A stretch of 64,000 nucleotides of DNA from Bacteroidota bacterium (GTDB lineage: Bacteria; Bacteroidota; Bacteroidia; Bacteroidales; F082), in NCBI GenBank assembly GCA_023396415.1, contig JAEWWJ010000069.1, positions 1-64,000 of the forward strand. Reading direction: 5' to 3'. The position numbers were made by a program, and so were the translations under genes. Shown here piece after piece: positions 53,398 through 62,349 of this stretch. A model generated the notes under the pieces. The model did not search any database. It saw nothing but the letters and a program-made list of their open reading frames with translations, and was not told the DNA's origin. Numbering within the stretch: the stretch's first letter is position 1; the number at the start of each line of letters is the position of its first letter.

Positions 53398-54639
53398 ATG
53401 GCAAAAAAGAAAGATGAATGCTCATTTTGTGGATCATCACGCTCTGAGGTTCGCATCCTAATCTCCGGTTTGGAGGCCCAAATTTGCGATGAGTGTGTGG
53501 TGCAGGCCAATGTGATCCTTAAAGAGGAAAGAATGAGCACATCCGGAAAAGCCTCCATGAAGGACGAGCATAAGGTTTTGAAACCTGTCGAAATTAAAAA
53601 TTTTCTCGACCAATATGTCATCGGGCAAGACGATGCCAAACGTATTCTTGCGGTAGCCGTTTACAATCATTACAAACGTATTGACCAGGTTGGTATCGAC
53701 AAAAATAAAGATGACGTAGAAATTGAAAAATCGAATGTTATTATAGTTGGCGAAACAGGGACCGGTAAAACATTGCTGGCCCGCACTATAGCTCGGATGC
53801 TGAACGTGCCGTTTGCCATTGCCGATGCCACGGTACTTACCGAAGCCGGATATGTTGGCGAGGATGTTGAAAGCATTCTCACCCGTTTGTTGCAAGCTGC
53901 CGATTACAATGTGGAAGCTGCGGAACGCGGTATCGTTTTTATTGATGAGATTGACAAAATTGCACGCAAAAGCGACAACCCAAGCATTACCCGTGATGTT
54001 TCCGGCGAAGGAGTGCAGCAGGCTTTACTTAAACTATTGGAGGGAACCATTGTAAACGTAGCACCTCAAGGCGGGCGTAAGCATCCGGAACAGAAGATGA
54101 TACAAGTAAACACCCGCAATGTTTTGTTCATTGCCGGAGGCGCCTTCGATGGCATTGAGCGCATTATTGCCGCCCGAAACCATACCAATGTGGTGGGTTA
54201 TGGAAAAGATAAAAAAGATCAGATTGACAAAGACAATCTTTTACAATACATCTCGCCGGCTGACTTGAAAAAATTTGGTCTAATTCCCGAGATTGTAGGT
54301 CGTCTGCCGATTCTTACCTACTTACATCCTCTCACGCCCGAAATCATGAAACGGATCATTACCGAACCTAAAAACGCTTTGGTGAAACAGTTTATTCGTT
54401 TGTTTGAAATGGATGGAATCAAACTGTCTATTGAACCGGAGGTGTTTGATTTTATTGTTGAAAAATCAATAGAGTTTAAGCTCGGTGCCAGGGGATTGCG
54501 TTCTATTTTTGAAGCCATCCTGACCGATGATATGTTTGAAATGCCATCGAAAAAAGGTGTGAAAGAACTAAACATAACCAAGGAATATGCTGAAAAGAAG
54601 TTCAGTAAAGCCGGTATTTCTAAGTTGAAAGTGGCTTGA
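53398..54639 (+). CDS. clpX: ATP-dependent Clp protease ATP-binding subunit ClpX
   Basis: A 413-residue AAA+ unfoldase. The N-terminal zinc-binding domain has C-x2-C pairs (CSFCGSS and CDECV). The AAA module carries Walker A GETGTGKT, Walker [14 protein letters not shown], the pore loop GYVGEDVE, and sensor-2 region [14 protein letters not shown]. The IGF-type loop for ClpP docking is within the [16 protein letters not shown] region's vicinity but is not clearly recognised. It is the last gene of the tig-clpP-clpX unit. Confidence 0.96.
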   Translation: MAKKKDECSFCGSSRSEVRILISGLEAQICDECVVQANVILKEERMSTSGKASMKDEHKVLKPVEIKNFLDQYVIGQDDAKRILAVAVYNHYKRIDQVGIDKNKDDVEIEKSNVIIVGETGTGKTLLARTIARMLNVPFAIADATVLTEAGYVGEDVESILTRLLQAADYNVEAAERGIVFIDEIDKIARKSDNPSITRDVSGEGVQQALLKLLEGTIVNVAPQGGRKHPEQKMIQVNTRNVLFIAGGAFDGIERIIAARNHTNVVGYGKDKKDQIDKDNLLQYISPADLKKFGLIPEIVGRLPILTYLHPLTPEIMKRIITEPKNALVKQFIRLFEMDGIKLSIEPEVFDFIVEKSIEFKLGARGLRSIFEAILTDDMFEMPSKKGVKELNITKEYAEKKFSKAGISKLKVA

Positions 54640-54665
54640 TTTTTCTTGAAGAATGAATTGATGAG

Positions 54666-54693
54666 ATGCCGTCCGATGACTTTTGGATGGCAT
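54666..54693 (+). terminator. Possible terminator after clpX
   Basis: ATGCCGTCC (54666-54674) pairs with GGATGGCAT (54685-54693), nine pairs with one G-T, across a 10-nt loop. The following T-tract is weak (TTCGCCTTT), so termination may be partial. Confidence 0.35.
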
Positions 54694-54801
54694 TTCGCCT
54701 TTATAGGAGCGCCTTATTCATCAATTGATTGGCATAGTTGTTGTTTTATGTGATGCTTTGCAGTATAATTCTGAATTTTGATTCTTATTGTGCCTCGAGC
54801 C

Positions 54802-55413
54802 ATGAAAGTTTTCTTTGTAACTGTACTTCTTTTTTTTACCCTTAATGAATCTTTTGCTCAACAAACTGCCGTGGTTCGGAGTTTTGGGCGAGGCTCAGAC
54901 ACGCTCGTGGTGTTCGCAAAAATCGTGAACAACGATACCATTCCTATGGTGCATCTGCCTGAGGTTCCCATTTATGCCATGCGTCTTTTCGACAGCCGAC
55001 GCGATATTCGTCGCATTGAAAAACTGATTTATAACGTGAAGAAGACCTATCCTTATGCCCGTTTGGCCGGTATCAAACTTCGTGAATACAACACAATGCT
55101 GTTGGAGGCCACCAGCGATAAGGAGAGGAGGAGAATAATGAAAAAAGCTGAGGATGAAATCAACGAACAATTTGGTCCTGAGCTGCGTGACCTCACGTTT
55201 ACGCAGGGAAAAATACTCATCAAGCTCATTGATCGTGAAACAAAAGCTACTTCTTATACCCTCTTAAAAGATTTACGCGGCGGTTTCACTGCTTTTTTCT
55301 ATCAGGGTTTTGCCCGCATTTGGGGGTATAACCTCAAAACTAAATACGATCCTTCGGGTGAGGATGATCTGATCGAAACCATTGTTTTAATGATCGAAAA
55401 CGGCCAACTCTAA
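54802..55413 (+). CDS. DUF4294 family protein with signal peptide
   Basis: 203 residues from the ATG at 54802, chosen because a clean signal peptide starts there (MKVFFVTVLLFFTLNESFA, cleavage before QQ); the frame is open to a TTG at 54778. The remainder (VVFAKIVNNDTIPMVHLPEVPIY, KKTYPYARLAGIKLREYN, LTFTQGKILIKLIDRETKATSYTLLKDLRGG) matches DUF4294, a Bacteroidota-specific family of unknown function. It is probably periplasmic. It stands alone between clpX and a convergent MATE gene. Confidence 0.8.
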   Translation: MKVFFVTVLLFFTLNESFAQQTAVVRSFGRGSDTLVVFAKIVNNDTIPMVHLPEVPIYAMRLFDSRRDIRRIEKLIYNVKKTYPYARLAGIKLREYNTMLLEATSDKERRRIMKKAEDEINEQFGPELRDLTFTQGKILIKLIDRETKATSYTLLKDLRGGFTAFFYQGFARIWGYNLKTKYDPSGEDDLIETIVLMIENGQL

Positions 55414-55423
55414 ATCATTTGAC

Positions 55424-56755
55424 TTAAATGGTACCCTGTTTCCATCGGCCTTTGGCCAAGTATCGCAATGATAACCCCGACATCAATAAACCGTAAACAA
55501 TTTCAGATGTCCATGCCATGGTGATGCCGCCTCCGAGGATTCTTACGACCAAGGTAACGTAAAGCAAATAAGCCACCAAGACCAGAAATTCAATCACAAA
55601 AGAAACATTGGTTTTGCCGGTTCCCATCACACCGTTGAACAATACAAAACCAGAGGCAAGAAATATAGCGCTGATATTTACCACTTTAAGCACCGGCATA
55701 CTCATCGCAATGAGCGATTCGTTGTCGGTGTATAGCTTTACCAATGCGCCAGGAATAATTACACTCATCAGAATCAAAACCAAAACCCCACCAACACACA
55801 TGACCAAGATTCGCTTTAAAAGAAGTTGAATCAACTCAACGCGCTTCATACCAATTAGATAGCTCACCATGGAATTAGCAGCCGAGGCAAAACCCCAAAT
55901 AGGAATCATTAACACCACATAAACGCTCCTGATGATATTGGAGACTGCTAGGGCGTTTTCACCCAACTTTTCGACAATGAGAAAAAAGGCAAACCAAGCA
56001 CCAAGTGAGAAGAAGTTTTGAACCATCACCGGTGCAGAAAGTTTGAAATTGCGATTGAACAACCGCTTGTCGAAGGTTTCAAACCTGAATAAACCAAACA
56101 ATTTGTGGTGGCGGTGAAACATCACATAAAAAACCAGATAAAGGAGGCCAACACCTTCAGCAATGGTTGAAGCGATTGCAGCTCCCTCAAGGCCCATTTC
56201 CGGAAATCCTAACTTGCCGAAAATCAGCACGTAATCTAAAAAAATATTCGTTCCTGCCATCACCAATGTGCTCCAAGTGATTACTTTGGTTTTGGCAATT
56301 CCAATGTAAAATGAGCGAAATATAATTTGTCCGTAGGCGAAAAAGATACCCGGCATCCGGTATTTTAAAAATTGCACCGAAGCCTCAAAAATATTGTCGC
56401 TCTCGATCACACTTCGTAAAATAGGGGTGGAAAAAAAATACAAGATCACGAAAGCAAATAACGATAGGGGCAGCATGAAATAGAGGGCGTGATCGAAGGT
56501 TTTTCCAATCAAATGACTGTTGCCTTCGCCATGTCGCCGCGATATAATGATTTGTGTTCCGGTGCCAAAGCCCAAAGCCAACATAAAAAGCACAAAATAA
56601 AACATCCCACCAAGGGCTGAGGCACCCAATTCAATTTCTCCAACGCGGCCTAAAAAGGCAGTATCGGTTACATTGATAAGGTTTTGTGCTACACTCCCTA
56701 AAATAATGGGATACGCAATGGTCCAGATGCGTCGGTATGAAATGTTTACTTCCAA
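55424..56755 (-). CDS. MATE-family efflux transporter
   Basis: A 443-residue transporter with about 12 hydrophobic helices in two repeats (IWTIAYPIILGSVAQNLINVTDTAFLGRVGEIELGASALGG at the start, quoted in parts). Such proteins export cationic drugs or metabolites using H+ or Na+ gradients. The first codon at 56755 is TTG. The -7 element TACCTTTG at 56773-56780 lies 18 nt upstream, which supports this start. Substrate unknown. Confidence 0.9.
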   Translation of the reverse strand: MEVNISYRRIWTIAYPIILGSVAQNLINVTDTAFLGRVGEIELGASALGGMFYFVLFMLALGFGTGTQIIISRRHGEGNSHLIGKTFDHALYFMLPLSLFAFVILYFFSTPILRSVIESDNIFEASVQFLKYRMPGIFFAYGQIIFRSFYIGIAKTKVITWSTLVMAGTNIFLDYVLIFGKLGFPEMGLEGAAIASTIAEGVGLLYLVFYVMFHRHHKLFGLFRFETFDKRLFNRNFKLSAPVMVQNFFSLGAWFAFFLIVEKLGENALAVSNIIRSVYVVLMIPIWGFASAANSMVSYLIGMKRVELIQLLLKRILVMCVGGVLVLILMSVIIPGALVKLYTDNESLIAMSMPVLKVVNISAIFLASGFVLFNGVMGTGKTNVSFVIEFLVLVAYLLYVTLVVRILGGGITMAWTSEIVYGLLMSGLSLRYLAKGRWKQGTI

Positions 56756-56772
56756 ACAGGAAAATTTTCGTG

Positions 56773-56780
56773 CAAAGGTA
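56773..56780 (-). promoter_or_regulatory. -7 promoter element of the MATE gene
   Basis: On the minus strand TACCTTTG matches TAnnTTTG, followed by CACG. It predicts a leader of about 10 nt. Confidence 0.5.
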
Positions 56781-56875
56781 CTTCAAAAGATGATGTCGTT
56801 TTGAGCCAATCAAAAGCATAATTTATTTCTTTTCGCCAACATTTGGCTTTCTGGAGTGTTTATAAAAGAAAAACT

Positions 56876-57787
56876 ATGAAAATTATTGTTGCCGGAGCTA
56901 CTGGTTTAATTGGGGAAGCCTTGGTTAAAAGGTTGATCGGGAAACATGAATTGGTGATATTTACACGAAATGTTCCAGCAGCCCGTGAAAAATTCAAAGG
57001 GGCAGGTATTCATTTTGCCGATTGGCATCAGCCCCCTTCGCATTTGGCCGCTCTGATTGATGGTAGCGAGGCGTTGATTAATTTGGCGGGAGCAGGAATT
57101 GGCGACCAACGTTGGAGCGAAAAACGAAAAGAAGCAGTGTTATGGAGTCGTGTTCAAACGGTGGAAGCCTTACACAATTTGCTCAAAGCCGCCGAAATAA
57201 AATTGAAAACCATCATCCAAGCATCGGCAGTGGGTTATTATGGAACAGATTTAGATGCTGTTTTCACCGAAGAAAGCGAGGTAGGAACTGGTTTTTTGGC
57301 CGAGGTGAGCTACAAATGGGAACTTGCCGCTGCCGGTTTGACTGACGTTACCGACCGCTTAGTGCTGATTCGTTCAGGTGTGGTTTTGTCCAACCAGGGT
57401 GGCGCACTTCCAAAAATGGCTTTGCCCTTTCGCTTTTTTGGCGGGGGAAAAATTGGTCATGGTAAGCAATGGCTTTCGTGGATAGACATTGAGGATGAAG
57501 TGGAAGCTATTTTGTTTTTGTTGTCGCAATCAAGTGGTAGTGGGGTTTATAACCTTGTGGCTCCCAATCCGGTGAGGCAATCCGCCTTTGCCAAAGCCCT
57601 TGGAAAGGCCATGCACCGTCCTGTTTGGATGCCCGTTCCGGCTTTTGCTATCCGATTAATTTTTGGCGAGATGGGACAAGAAATGCTCCTGAAAGGCACT
57701 CAAGCCCTGCCACAACGCCTTTTAAATGAGGGTTTTAAATTTCATTTTGAAAATATTGATCAATCTCTTCAAGACAAATACAAATGA
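56876..57787 (+). CDS. TIGR01777-family NAD(P)-dependent sugar-epimerase-like oxidoreductase
   Basis: 303 residues from the ATG at 56876 (MKIIVAGATGLIGEALVKRLIG); the frame is open to 56843. The Rossmann loop GATGLIGE is at residues 7-14. ALINLAGAGIGDQRWSEKRK, QASAVGYYG and LPKMALPFRFFGGGKIGHGKQWLSWIDIEDEV-type landmarks are those of the TIGR01777/YfcH family. The C-terminal DUF1731-like domain covers about 245-303. The substrate is unknown. Its stop overlaps the peroxiredoxin start (ATGA). Confidence 0.9.
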   Translation: MKIIVAGATGLIGEALVKRLIGKHELVIFTRNVPAAREKFKGAGIHFADWHQPPSHLAALIDGSEALINLAGAGIGDQRWSEKRKEAVLWSRVQTVEALHNLLKAAEIKLKTIIQASAVGYYGTDLDAVFTEESEVGTGFLAEVSYKWELAAAGLTDVTDRLVLIRSGVVLSNQGGALPKMALPFRFFGGGKIGHGKQWLSWIDIEDEVEAILFLLSQSSGSGVYNLVAPNPVRQSAFAKALGKAMHRPVWMPVPAFAIRLIFGEMGQEMLLKGTQALPQRLLNEGFKFHFENIDQSLQDKYK

Positions 57788-58242
57788 TGAATAAAAAATT
57801 GAGTGTTGGTGATACAGTGCCATCTTTCAAGTTAAAAAACCAATTTGGAGAATCGGTGGACATGAGTCGGTTCATCGGAAAAACAAAAATGATCATTTAT
57901 TTTTATCCAAAAGACGATACGCCCGGTTGCACCAAAGAGGCTTGTAGTTTCAGAGATCATTTTGAGGTTTTCCGCGAAAAGGGAATCGAAGTGTTTGGCA
58001 TTAGTGCCGACAGTGTTACATCGCATCTCAACTTTGCGAAAAAACATCGGCTTTCATTTACACTTTTGAGCGATGAAAAAAATGTAGTGAGAAAAATGTT
58101 TGGAGTGCCATCCGATTTGCTGGGCTTGCTGCCCGGACGCGTTACGTATATAGTGGATGAGTCGGGGAAAATCATTCATGTTTTTAACTCTCAATTCAAC
58201 GTCGGCAAGCATGTGAGTGAGGCACTCCATAAATTATCTTAA
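57784..58242 (+). CDS. bcp: Thioredoxin-dependent peroxiredoxin, Bcp/PrxQ type
   Basis: A 152-residue peroxidase reducing hydroperoxides. The peroxidatic Cys49 lies in DDTPGCTKEAC, with the resolving Cys54 five residues on, the PrxQ arrangement. PKDDTPG and FGISADSV are conserved. The C-terminal half contains RVTYIVDESGKI. It overlaps the TIGR01777 gene by 4 nt, so the two share a transcript. Confidence 0.93.
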   Translation: MMNKKLSVGDTVPSFKLKNQFGESVDMSRFIGKTKMIIYFYPKDDTPGCTKEACSFRDHFEVFREKGIEVFGISADSVTSHLNFAKKHRLSFTLLSDEKNVVRKMFGVPSDLLGLLPGRVTYIVDESGKIIHVFNSQFNVGKHVSEALHKLS

Positions 58243-58447
58243 TGGATTGTGCTTCTTTTTTTCGGACACAACAAAATTTTCATTTCAAATTTGATAGCTC
58301 TACCAACCTATTGAACAATAACTAAGCATAGTTGTTCTTGTTTCTTACTGCAAACCATGCTTTTATAGCCCTTGGGTGAAACTATTTTGCTTGTTTAAAA
58401 CAAAAAGGCCTTATAGGTGTTTTACTTATTATTGAACTCAACATACT

Positions 58448-59335
58448 ATGTCAACTTACTCGATTAAAGATTTAGAACGGTTAACCAACGTAAAGGCCCA
58501 CACCATCCGAATGTGGGAAAAGCGTTATGGAATTGTTGATCCCAATCGGTCGGAAACCAACATCAGAAACTATAACGATGAAGATCTCAAACGCTTGCTG
58601 AACATTTCTATCTTGAACCGTCACGGAATTAAGATATCGAAAATAGCCAATATGACCAACCATGAGCTGAACCAAAAAATTATGGAAGTGGTGCGGCCCG
58701 AATCTGATTATCTGAGCCAGATTGAGGGATTGGTGGTGGCTATGATTGAATTAAATGAAATGCGTTTTGAGCGCATCCTGAACCAAAGCATCCTGAAAAT
58801 AGGTTTTGAAAGCAGTTTATATTACATCATTTATCCGTTTTTTGAAAAGATTGGTGTGCTGTGGCAAACCGGAACCATAAATCCGGCACAAGAACATTTT
58901 ATCAGCAACCTCATTCGCATGAAGCTTTGCGTGGCCATTGACAGCCTTCCTATTACAAATGAACCCAAAGCCAAACGTATTGTTCTGTTTTTGCCCGAGT
59001 GGGAACTGCACGAAATTGGCCTTCTTACCTATTATTATCTTGCCCGCAAGCGTGGTTTTATAGTGTACTATTTGGGACAAAACGTTCCCCTGCACGATTT
59101 GTTTTCTGTAGCGCACACGGTAAAGCCCGATCTTTTGGCTACCTATTTTGTTTCCGCTCTAACGCAAGCAGAAATGAAGAAATACATTCATGACCTAATG
59201 GATCATTTTGAAGACAAACAAATTTTTCTGAGTGGCATTCAAGCCGCGGGTATCAATTTCGCCTTGCCCGACAACCTCAAATTGGTTAGTTCAGCCTTGG
59301 ATTTCAGCAGGCAACTCGAAGCTTATTCAAACTAA
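58448..59335 (+). CDS. CarH/LitR-like MerR regulator with cobalamin-binding domain
   Basis: A 295-residue regulator. The N-terminal MerR helix-turn-helix covers about 1-72 (YSIKDLERLTNVKAHTIRMWEKRYG). A four-helix-bundle domain carries W139-x9-E149-H150, the W-x9-EH motif that caps adenosylcobalamin in CarH. A Rossmann B12-binding domain carries E186-x-H188-x2-G191, the ExHxxG lower-ligand motif. The residue after the Trp is Gln140, where Thermus CarH has the His132 that ligates cobalt after light exposure. It is therefore a probable B12-dependent repressor, possibly light-responsive; targets may be the adjacent ligase and sigma genes. Confidence 0.9.
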   Translation: MSTYSIKDLERLTNVKAHTIRMWEKRYGIVDPNRSETNIRNYNDEDLKRLLNISILNRHGIKISKIANMTNHELNQKIMEVVRPESDYLSQIEGLVVAMIELNEMRFERILNQSILKIGFESSLYYIIYPFFEKIGVLWQTGTINPAQEHFISNLIRMKLCVAIDSLPITNEPKAKRIVLFLPEWELHEIGLLTYYYLARKRGFIVYYLGQNVPLHDLFSVAHTVKPDLLATYFVSALTQAEMKKYIHDLMDHFEDKQIFLSGIQAAGINFALPDNLKLVSSALDFSRQLEAYSN

Positions 59336-59431
59336 AATCTTCTGATTTCAATTTCATTGAATAAATAACCTTTTGGCGCTTTTGGTAAACATGTTTTTAC
59401 TTAACTTGCAGCCGTTAAAGGTTAATTTTCG

Positions 59432-61369
59432 ATGCAAAAAACTGTTATTCACATGCTGCGTGGGGCTGCCCGTCAATACCCAAACGCACCTTACCTGAGC
59501 GAAAAATCCAACCAAGGTTGGCATACCCTTTCTTTTAACGATGTGCTCGAAAAATCGCAACATTTTGCGGCTGCACTTGTTGAGCATGGGTTTCAATTCA
59601 ACGACAAAATTGCTTTATTGGCCGAAGGTCGAAACGATTGGGTAGTAACCGAATATGGCCTTCTTATGGCTGGATGTATCAACGTGCCCCTTTCGATCAA
59701 GTTACTCAACGAAGAGATACAGTTTCGCCTCACTCATGCCCGTTGTCGTGCTTTGATTGTTTCATCAAATACCATAGAAAAAGCAGTTCAAAGCATCGAT
59801 AAAGAAGTGATAAACGATTTCAAAATTATTTATTTGGACCATAATATTGACGTTTATAAGCAACTTCTGTACGAAGCCGGAATAAAATCTTCGCAGGTTT
59901 TGCTGTTGAGTGAATTGTATGTCTTAGGCGAAAAGAAACTGTCAAACGATAAAAATTGCCTTCAACAAATTGAAGAAAAAATCACCGAAGACCAAATTGT
60001 GACCATTTGCTACACCTCGGGAACTACCGGAAACCCTAAAGGAATCATGCTTTCGCACTTGAATTACTATGCTAACAGCAATGATGCCATGCAGTCTTTC
60101 GATGTTAACCAAGGCGATCGTTTGTTAATTATTTTACCATTGGATCATTCTTTTGCGCATACGGTTGGCATTTATGCCAGTGTGGTGAAAGGGTTGTCTA
60201 TTTATTTTGTTGATGCGCGCGGAAGCAGTAAAAATGCACTAAAAAATATACCAATCAACTTAAAGGAGGCCAATCCACATTTCCTGCTCACAGTGCCTGC
60301 ACTTACAGGCAATTTTATGGCTAAAATGAAAGAGGGTGTAGCTGCTAAAGGAGGCTTCATTCTCAAGCTGTTCAAGGCCGGCTTGCAAGCAGGCATAGAA
60401 ATTAAAGGCAATGGATTTGATCAACCAAAAAATATTGGACTTCGCAAAAAAATTACGTATTGGTTGGCTTACCAAATAATATTTAAGAAGTTACAATCAA
60501 TTTTTGGAAACAGCATACGGTTTTGTGTTGGCGGAGGCGCACTGCTCGATTTTTCGCAACAACAGTTTTTTGCGGCCATTGGCGTTCCGGTTTACCAAGG
60601 CTATGGCCTCACTGAGGCTACTCCTATAATATCGGCCAACACACCTGGGGCTTTTAAATATGGCACTTCCGGAAAAGTTATTCCTAATGTGGAGTGTAGA
60701 ATTATAGATGACAACGGAAATGATTTGCCGCAAGGAATTAAAGGTCAGATTGTTATCCGTGGAAACAATGTAATGAAAGGGTATTACCTGAATGAGGAAG
60801 CCACAGAAAAAAGTATTCAAAACGGCTGGTTGTTTACCGGCGATTTAGGCTACTTCGACAAAGATGGTTTTTTGGTGGTGGTAGGGCGCGAAAAAGCTTT
60901 GCTGATTGCCCCCAATGGCGAAAAATATTCACCCGAAGGCATTGAAGAAGCCATTGTAAATACAGCGCAACTCATTCAACAAGTGATGGTTTACAACGAT
61001 ATGAAACCCTACACGGTTGCAGTAGTTTCTATTGCCGAAGAAAAAATGAAGCGCCTTGTTGCGCAGCAGCAACTGCGAACACCTGATGAAATTCTTGGTC
61101 TGATTGAAAAAGACATTCATCGTTTTAAGGGCCACGAAGCCTACATGAACCAGTTTCCCGAAACCTGGATTCCCAAACACTTCGTTATTGCAAAAGAGTT
61201 GTTTACCGAACAAAACCTGATGATCAATTCCACGCTCAAAATGGTGCGACACAAAGTGCTCGAAAACCATAAACATGCTGTTGAGGCCCTCTACACCTCG
61301 GAAGGCGCACGCAACAACAACAGTCATAACCTGAAAATTGTGGAAGACTATTTGCGTGAAGGGGCATAA
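59432..61369 (+). CDS. Long-chain fatty acid--CoA ligase / AMP-dependent synthetase
   Basis: A 645-residue adenylate-forming enzyme of the FadD/FAA type activating fatty acids to acyl-CoA. The AMP-binding P-loop is YTSGTTGNPKGIMLSH (about 195-210). YQGYGLTEATPIIS and GWLFTGDLGYFDKDGFLVVVGREK are the A5/A7-A8 motifs, and the C-terminal subdomain follows. It lies 96 bp after the MerR gene on the same strand. The link to that regulator is by position only. Confidence 0.93.
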   Translation: MQKTVIHMLRGAARQYPNAPYLSEKSNQGWHTLSFNDVLEKSQHFAAALVEHGFQFNDKIALLAEGRNDWVVTEYGLLMAGCINVPLSIKLLNEEIQFRLTHARCRALIVSSNTIEKAVQSIDKEVINDFKIIYLDHNIDVYKQLLYEAGIKSSQVLLLSELYVLGEKKLSNDKNCLQQIEEKITEDQIVTICYTSGTTGNPKGIMLSHLNYYANSNDAMQSFDVNQGDRLLIILPLDHSFAHTVGIYASVVKGLSIYFVDARGSSKNALKNIPINLKEANPHFLLTVPALTGNFMAKMKEGVAAKGGFILKLFKAGLQAGIEIKGNGFDQPKNIGLRKKITYWLAYQIIFKKLQSIFGNSIRFCVGGGALLDFSQQQFFAAIGVPVYQGYGLTEATPIISANTPGAFKYGTSGKVIPNVECRIIDDNGNDLPQGIKGQIVIRGNNVMKGYYLNEEATEKSIQNGWLFTGDLGYFDKDGFLVVVGREKALLIAPNGEKYSPEGIEEAIVNTAQLIQQVMVYNDMKPYTVAVVSIAEEKMKRLVAQQQLRTPDEILGLIEKDIHRFKGHEAYMNQFPETWIPKHFVIAKELFTEQNLMINSTLKMVRHKVLENHKHAVEALYTSEGARNNNSHNLKIVEDYLREGA

Positions 61370-61372
61370 ACA

Positions 61373-61517
61373 GTTCAACATTTTGCGATTGTTTTTTTTC
61401 GTTTGTTTGATAAAAACATGTTTAAGTTCAACAAAGCGTAAGTCAAATTCGTTTTGTTGAACTTTTTCTTCATAAAAAGCCACCCTTTCTCTTCTAAAGA
61501 TTCAAGTTTGTTCAACA
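61373..61517. repeat. Cluster of four GTTCAACA motifs
   Basis: Three forward copies and one reverse copy of the octamer lie within 145 bp, far above chance for a random 8-mer. The central pair extends to a 12-bp inverted repeat that could also form an RNA hairpin (61424-61464) at the end of the ligase transcript. An operator array is the main reading. Confidence 0.7.
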
Positions 61518-61660
61518 AAACCTTCAAAAGGGATGCTTTTTTGAGGGAAAAGGTTAAACAAGAAAAAGTGATTAACGTATTTTAACAGCGTGTAAATAAT
61601 TGTATATCAGACTATAAATAAATAAATTTGATATCTTGTTTAATTATTTTCAGAAAAAAC

Positions 61661-61690
61661 TTGACAAAACATTTTTATTGTTTAGTTTTG
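61661..61690 (+). promoter_or_regulatory. Promoter of the ECF sigma factor gene
   Basis: TTG (within TTGACA, 61661-61666) and TAGTTTTG (61683-61690) are 19 nt apart between TTG and the -7 element, a close fit to the Bacteroidetes promoter. The ATG at 61718 follows 27 nt later. Confidence 0.7.
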
Positions 61691-61717
61691 CCATGTAAAC
61701 GTTAAACAAAATACACC

Positions 61718-62227
61718 ATGACAGCAATAGAATTCAATTACAATCTTACTGCACTTCAAAAATATCTTGAAATATTTGCCAGACAATTAACCGGAAATGA
61801 AGATGATGCAAAAGACCTTTTGCAAGAAACCTTTCTAAAGGCCTTGCTCAATCGCGACAAATATGTCAACCAAATTAATTTCAAAGCATGGGTTTATACC
61901 ATCATGAAAAATATTTTTATCAATAATTATCGCAGAGCAAAAAAATCGCGCACTTTTATTGACCAAACTGATAACTTGTACCACATCAATTCAGTGAACA
62001 ACGACACTGAGTTCAACCCGGAGTCCATTATTGCCACCAAAGAACTTACCAAAGGCATCCAATCGTTGGATGAGGATTTTCGCCGAGCCTTTGATATGTA
62101 CAATGACGGATACAAATACAAAGAGATTGCTGATGATTTGAATTTAACCATCGGAACAGTGAAAAGCCGTATTTTCTATAGTCGTAAAAAAATTATGGAA
62201 ACGCTGAAAGAATACCAGCCGGCCTGA
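61718..62227 (+). CDS. ECF-type RNA polymerase sigma factor
   Basis: A 169-residue sigma factor. Region 2 is at about 8-75 (LEIFARQLTGNEDDAKDLLQETFLKAL, NFKAWVYTIMKNIFINNYRRAKK). Region 4 is at about 110-165 (DEDFRRAFDMYNDGYKYKEIADDLNLTIGTVKSRIFYSRKKIM). No anti-sigma gene is adjacent. In several Bacteroidota, sigma factors of this kind sit beside MerR-B12 regulators and carotenoid genes (from general knowledge); here no carotenoid gene is present. It is convergent with dnaA. Confidence 0.9.
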   Translation: MTAIEFNYNLTALQKYLEIFARQLTGNEDDAKDLLQETFLKALLNRDKYVNQINFKAWVYTIMKNIFINNYRRAKKSRTFIDQTDNLYHINSVNNDTEFNPESIIATKELTKGIQSLDEDFRRAFDMYNDGYKYKEIADDLNLTIGTVKSRIFYSRKKIMETLKEYQPA

Positions 62228-62289
62228 AGAGCTTAAAGCTCAACTTTAATGTTGAATTTCCGATGACTGTCAATATTTTATAAAAAAAG

Positions 62290-62315
62290 AAACCCTCCAA
62301 AAGAGGGTTTTTTTT
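62290..62315. terminator. Terminator between ECF sigma gene and dnaA
   Basis: AAACCCTC (62290-62297) pairs with GAGGGTTT (62303-62310) across a CAAAA loop, followed by a T-run. A-rich sequence on the other side makes it usable on both strands. Confidence 0.85.
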
Positions 62316-62349
62316 GTGATTGCATGAAGAATTTGGCCTAAAAAGACGT

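Larger units (their letters stand above)
61370..61717 (+). other. Intergenic region with GTTCAACA repeats and sigma-gene promoter
   Basis: This 348-bp region between the ligase and ECF sigma genes holds four copies of GTTCAACA within 145 bp: 61373-61380, 61426-61433, 61455-61462 (reverse) and 61510-61517. The second and third form a perfect 12-bp inverted repeat (AAGTTCAACAAA at 61424-61435, its complement at 61453-61464, 17-nt spacer). The sigma promoter lies at 61661-61690. No coding region is supported. Confidence 0.75.

Noticed and set aside
60929..61483. 184-codon minus-strand open frame at the end of the acyl-CoA ligase gene
   Set aside because: Most of it is antisense to the conserved C-terminal domain of the ligase; the part beyond it lies in the repeat region and has no recognisable features.
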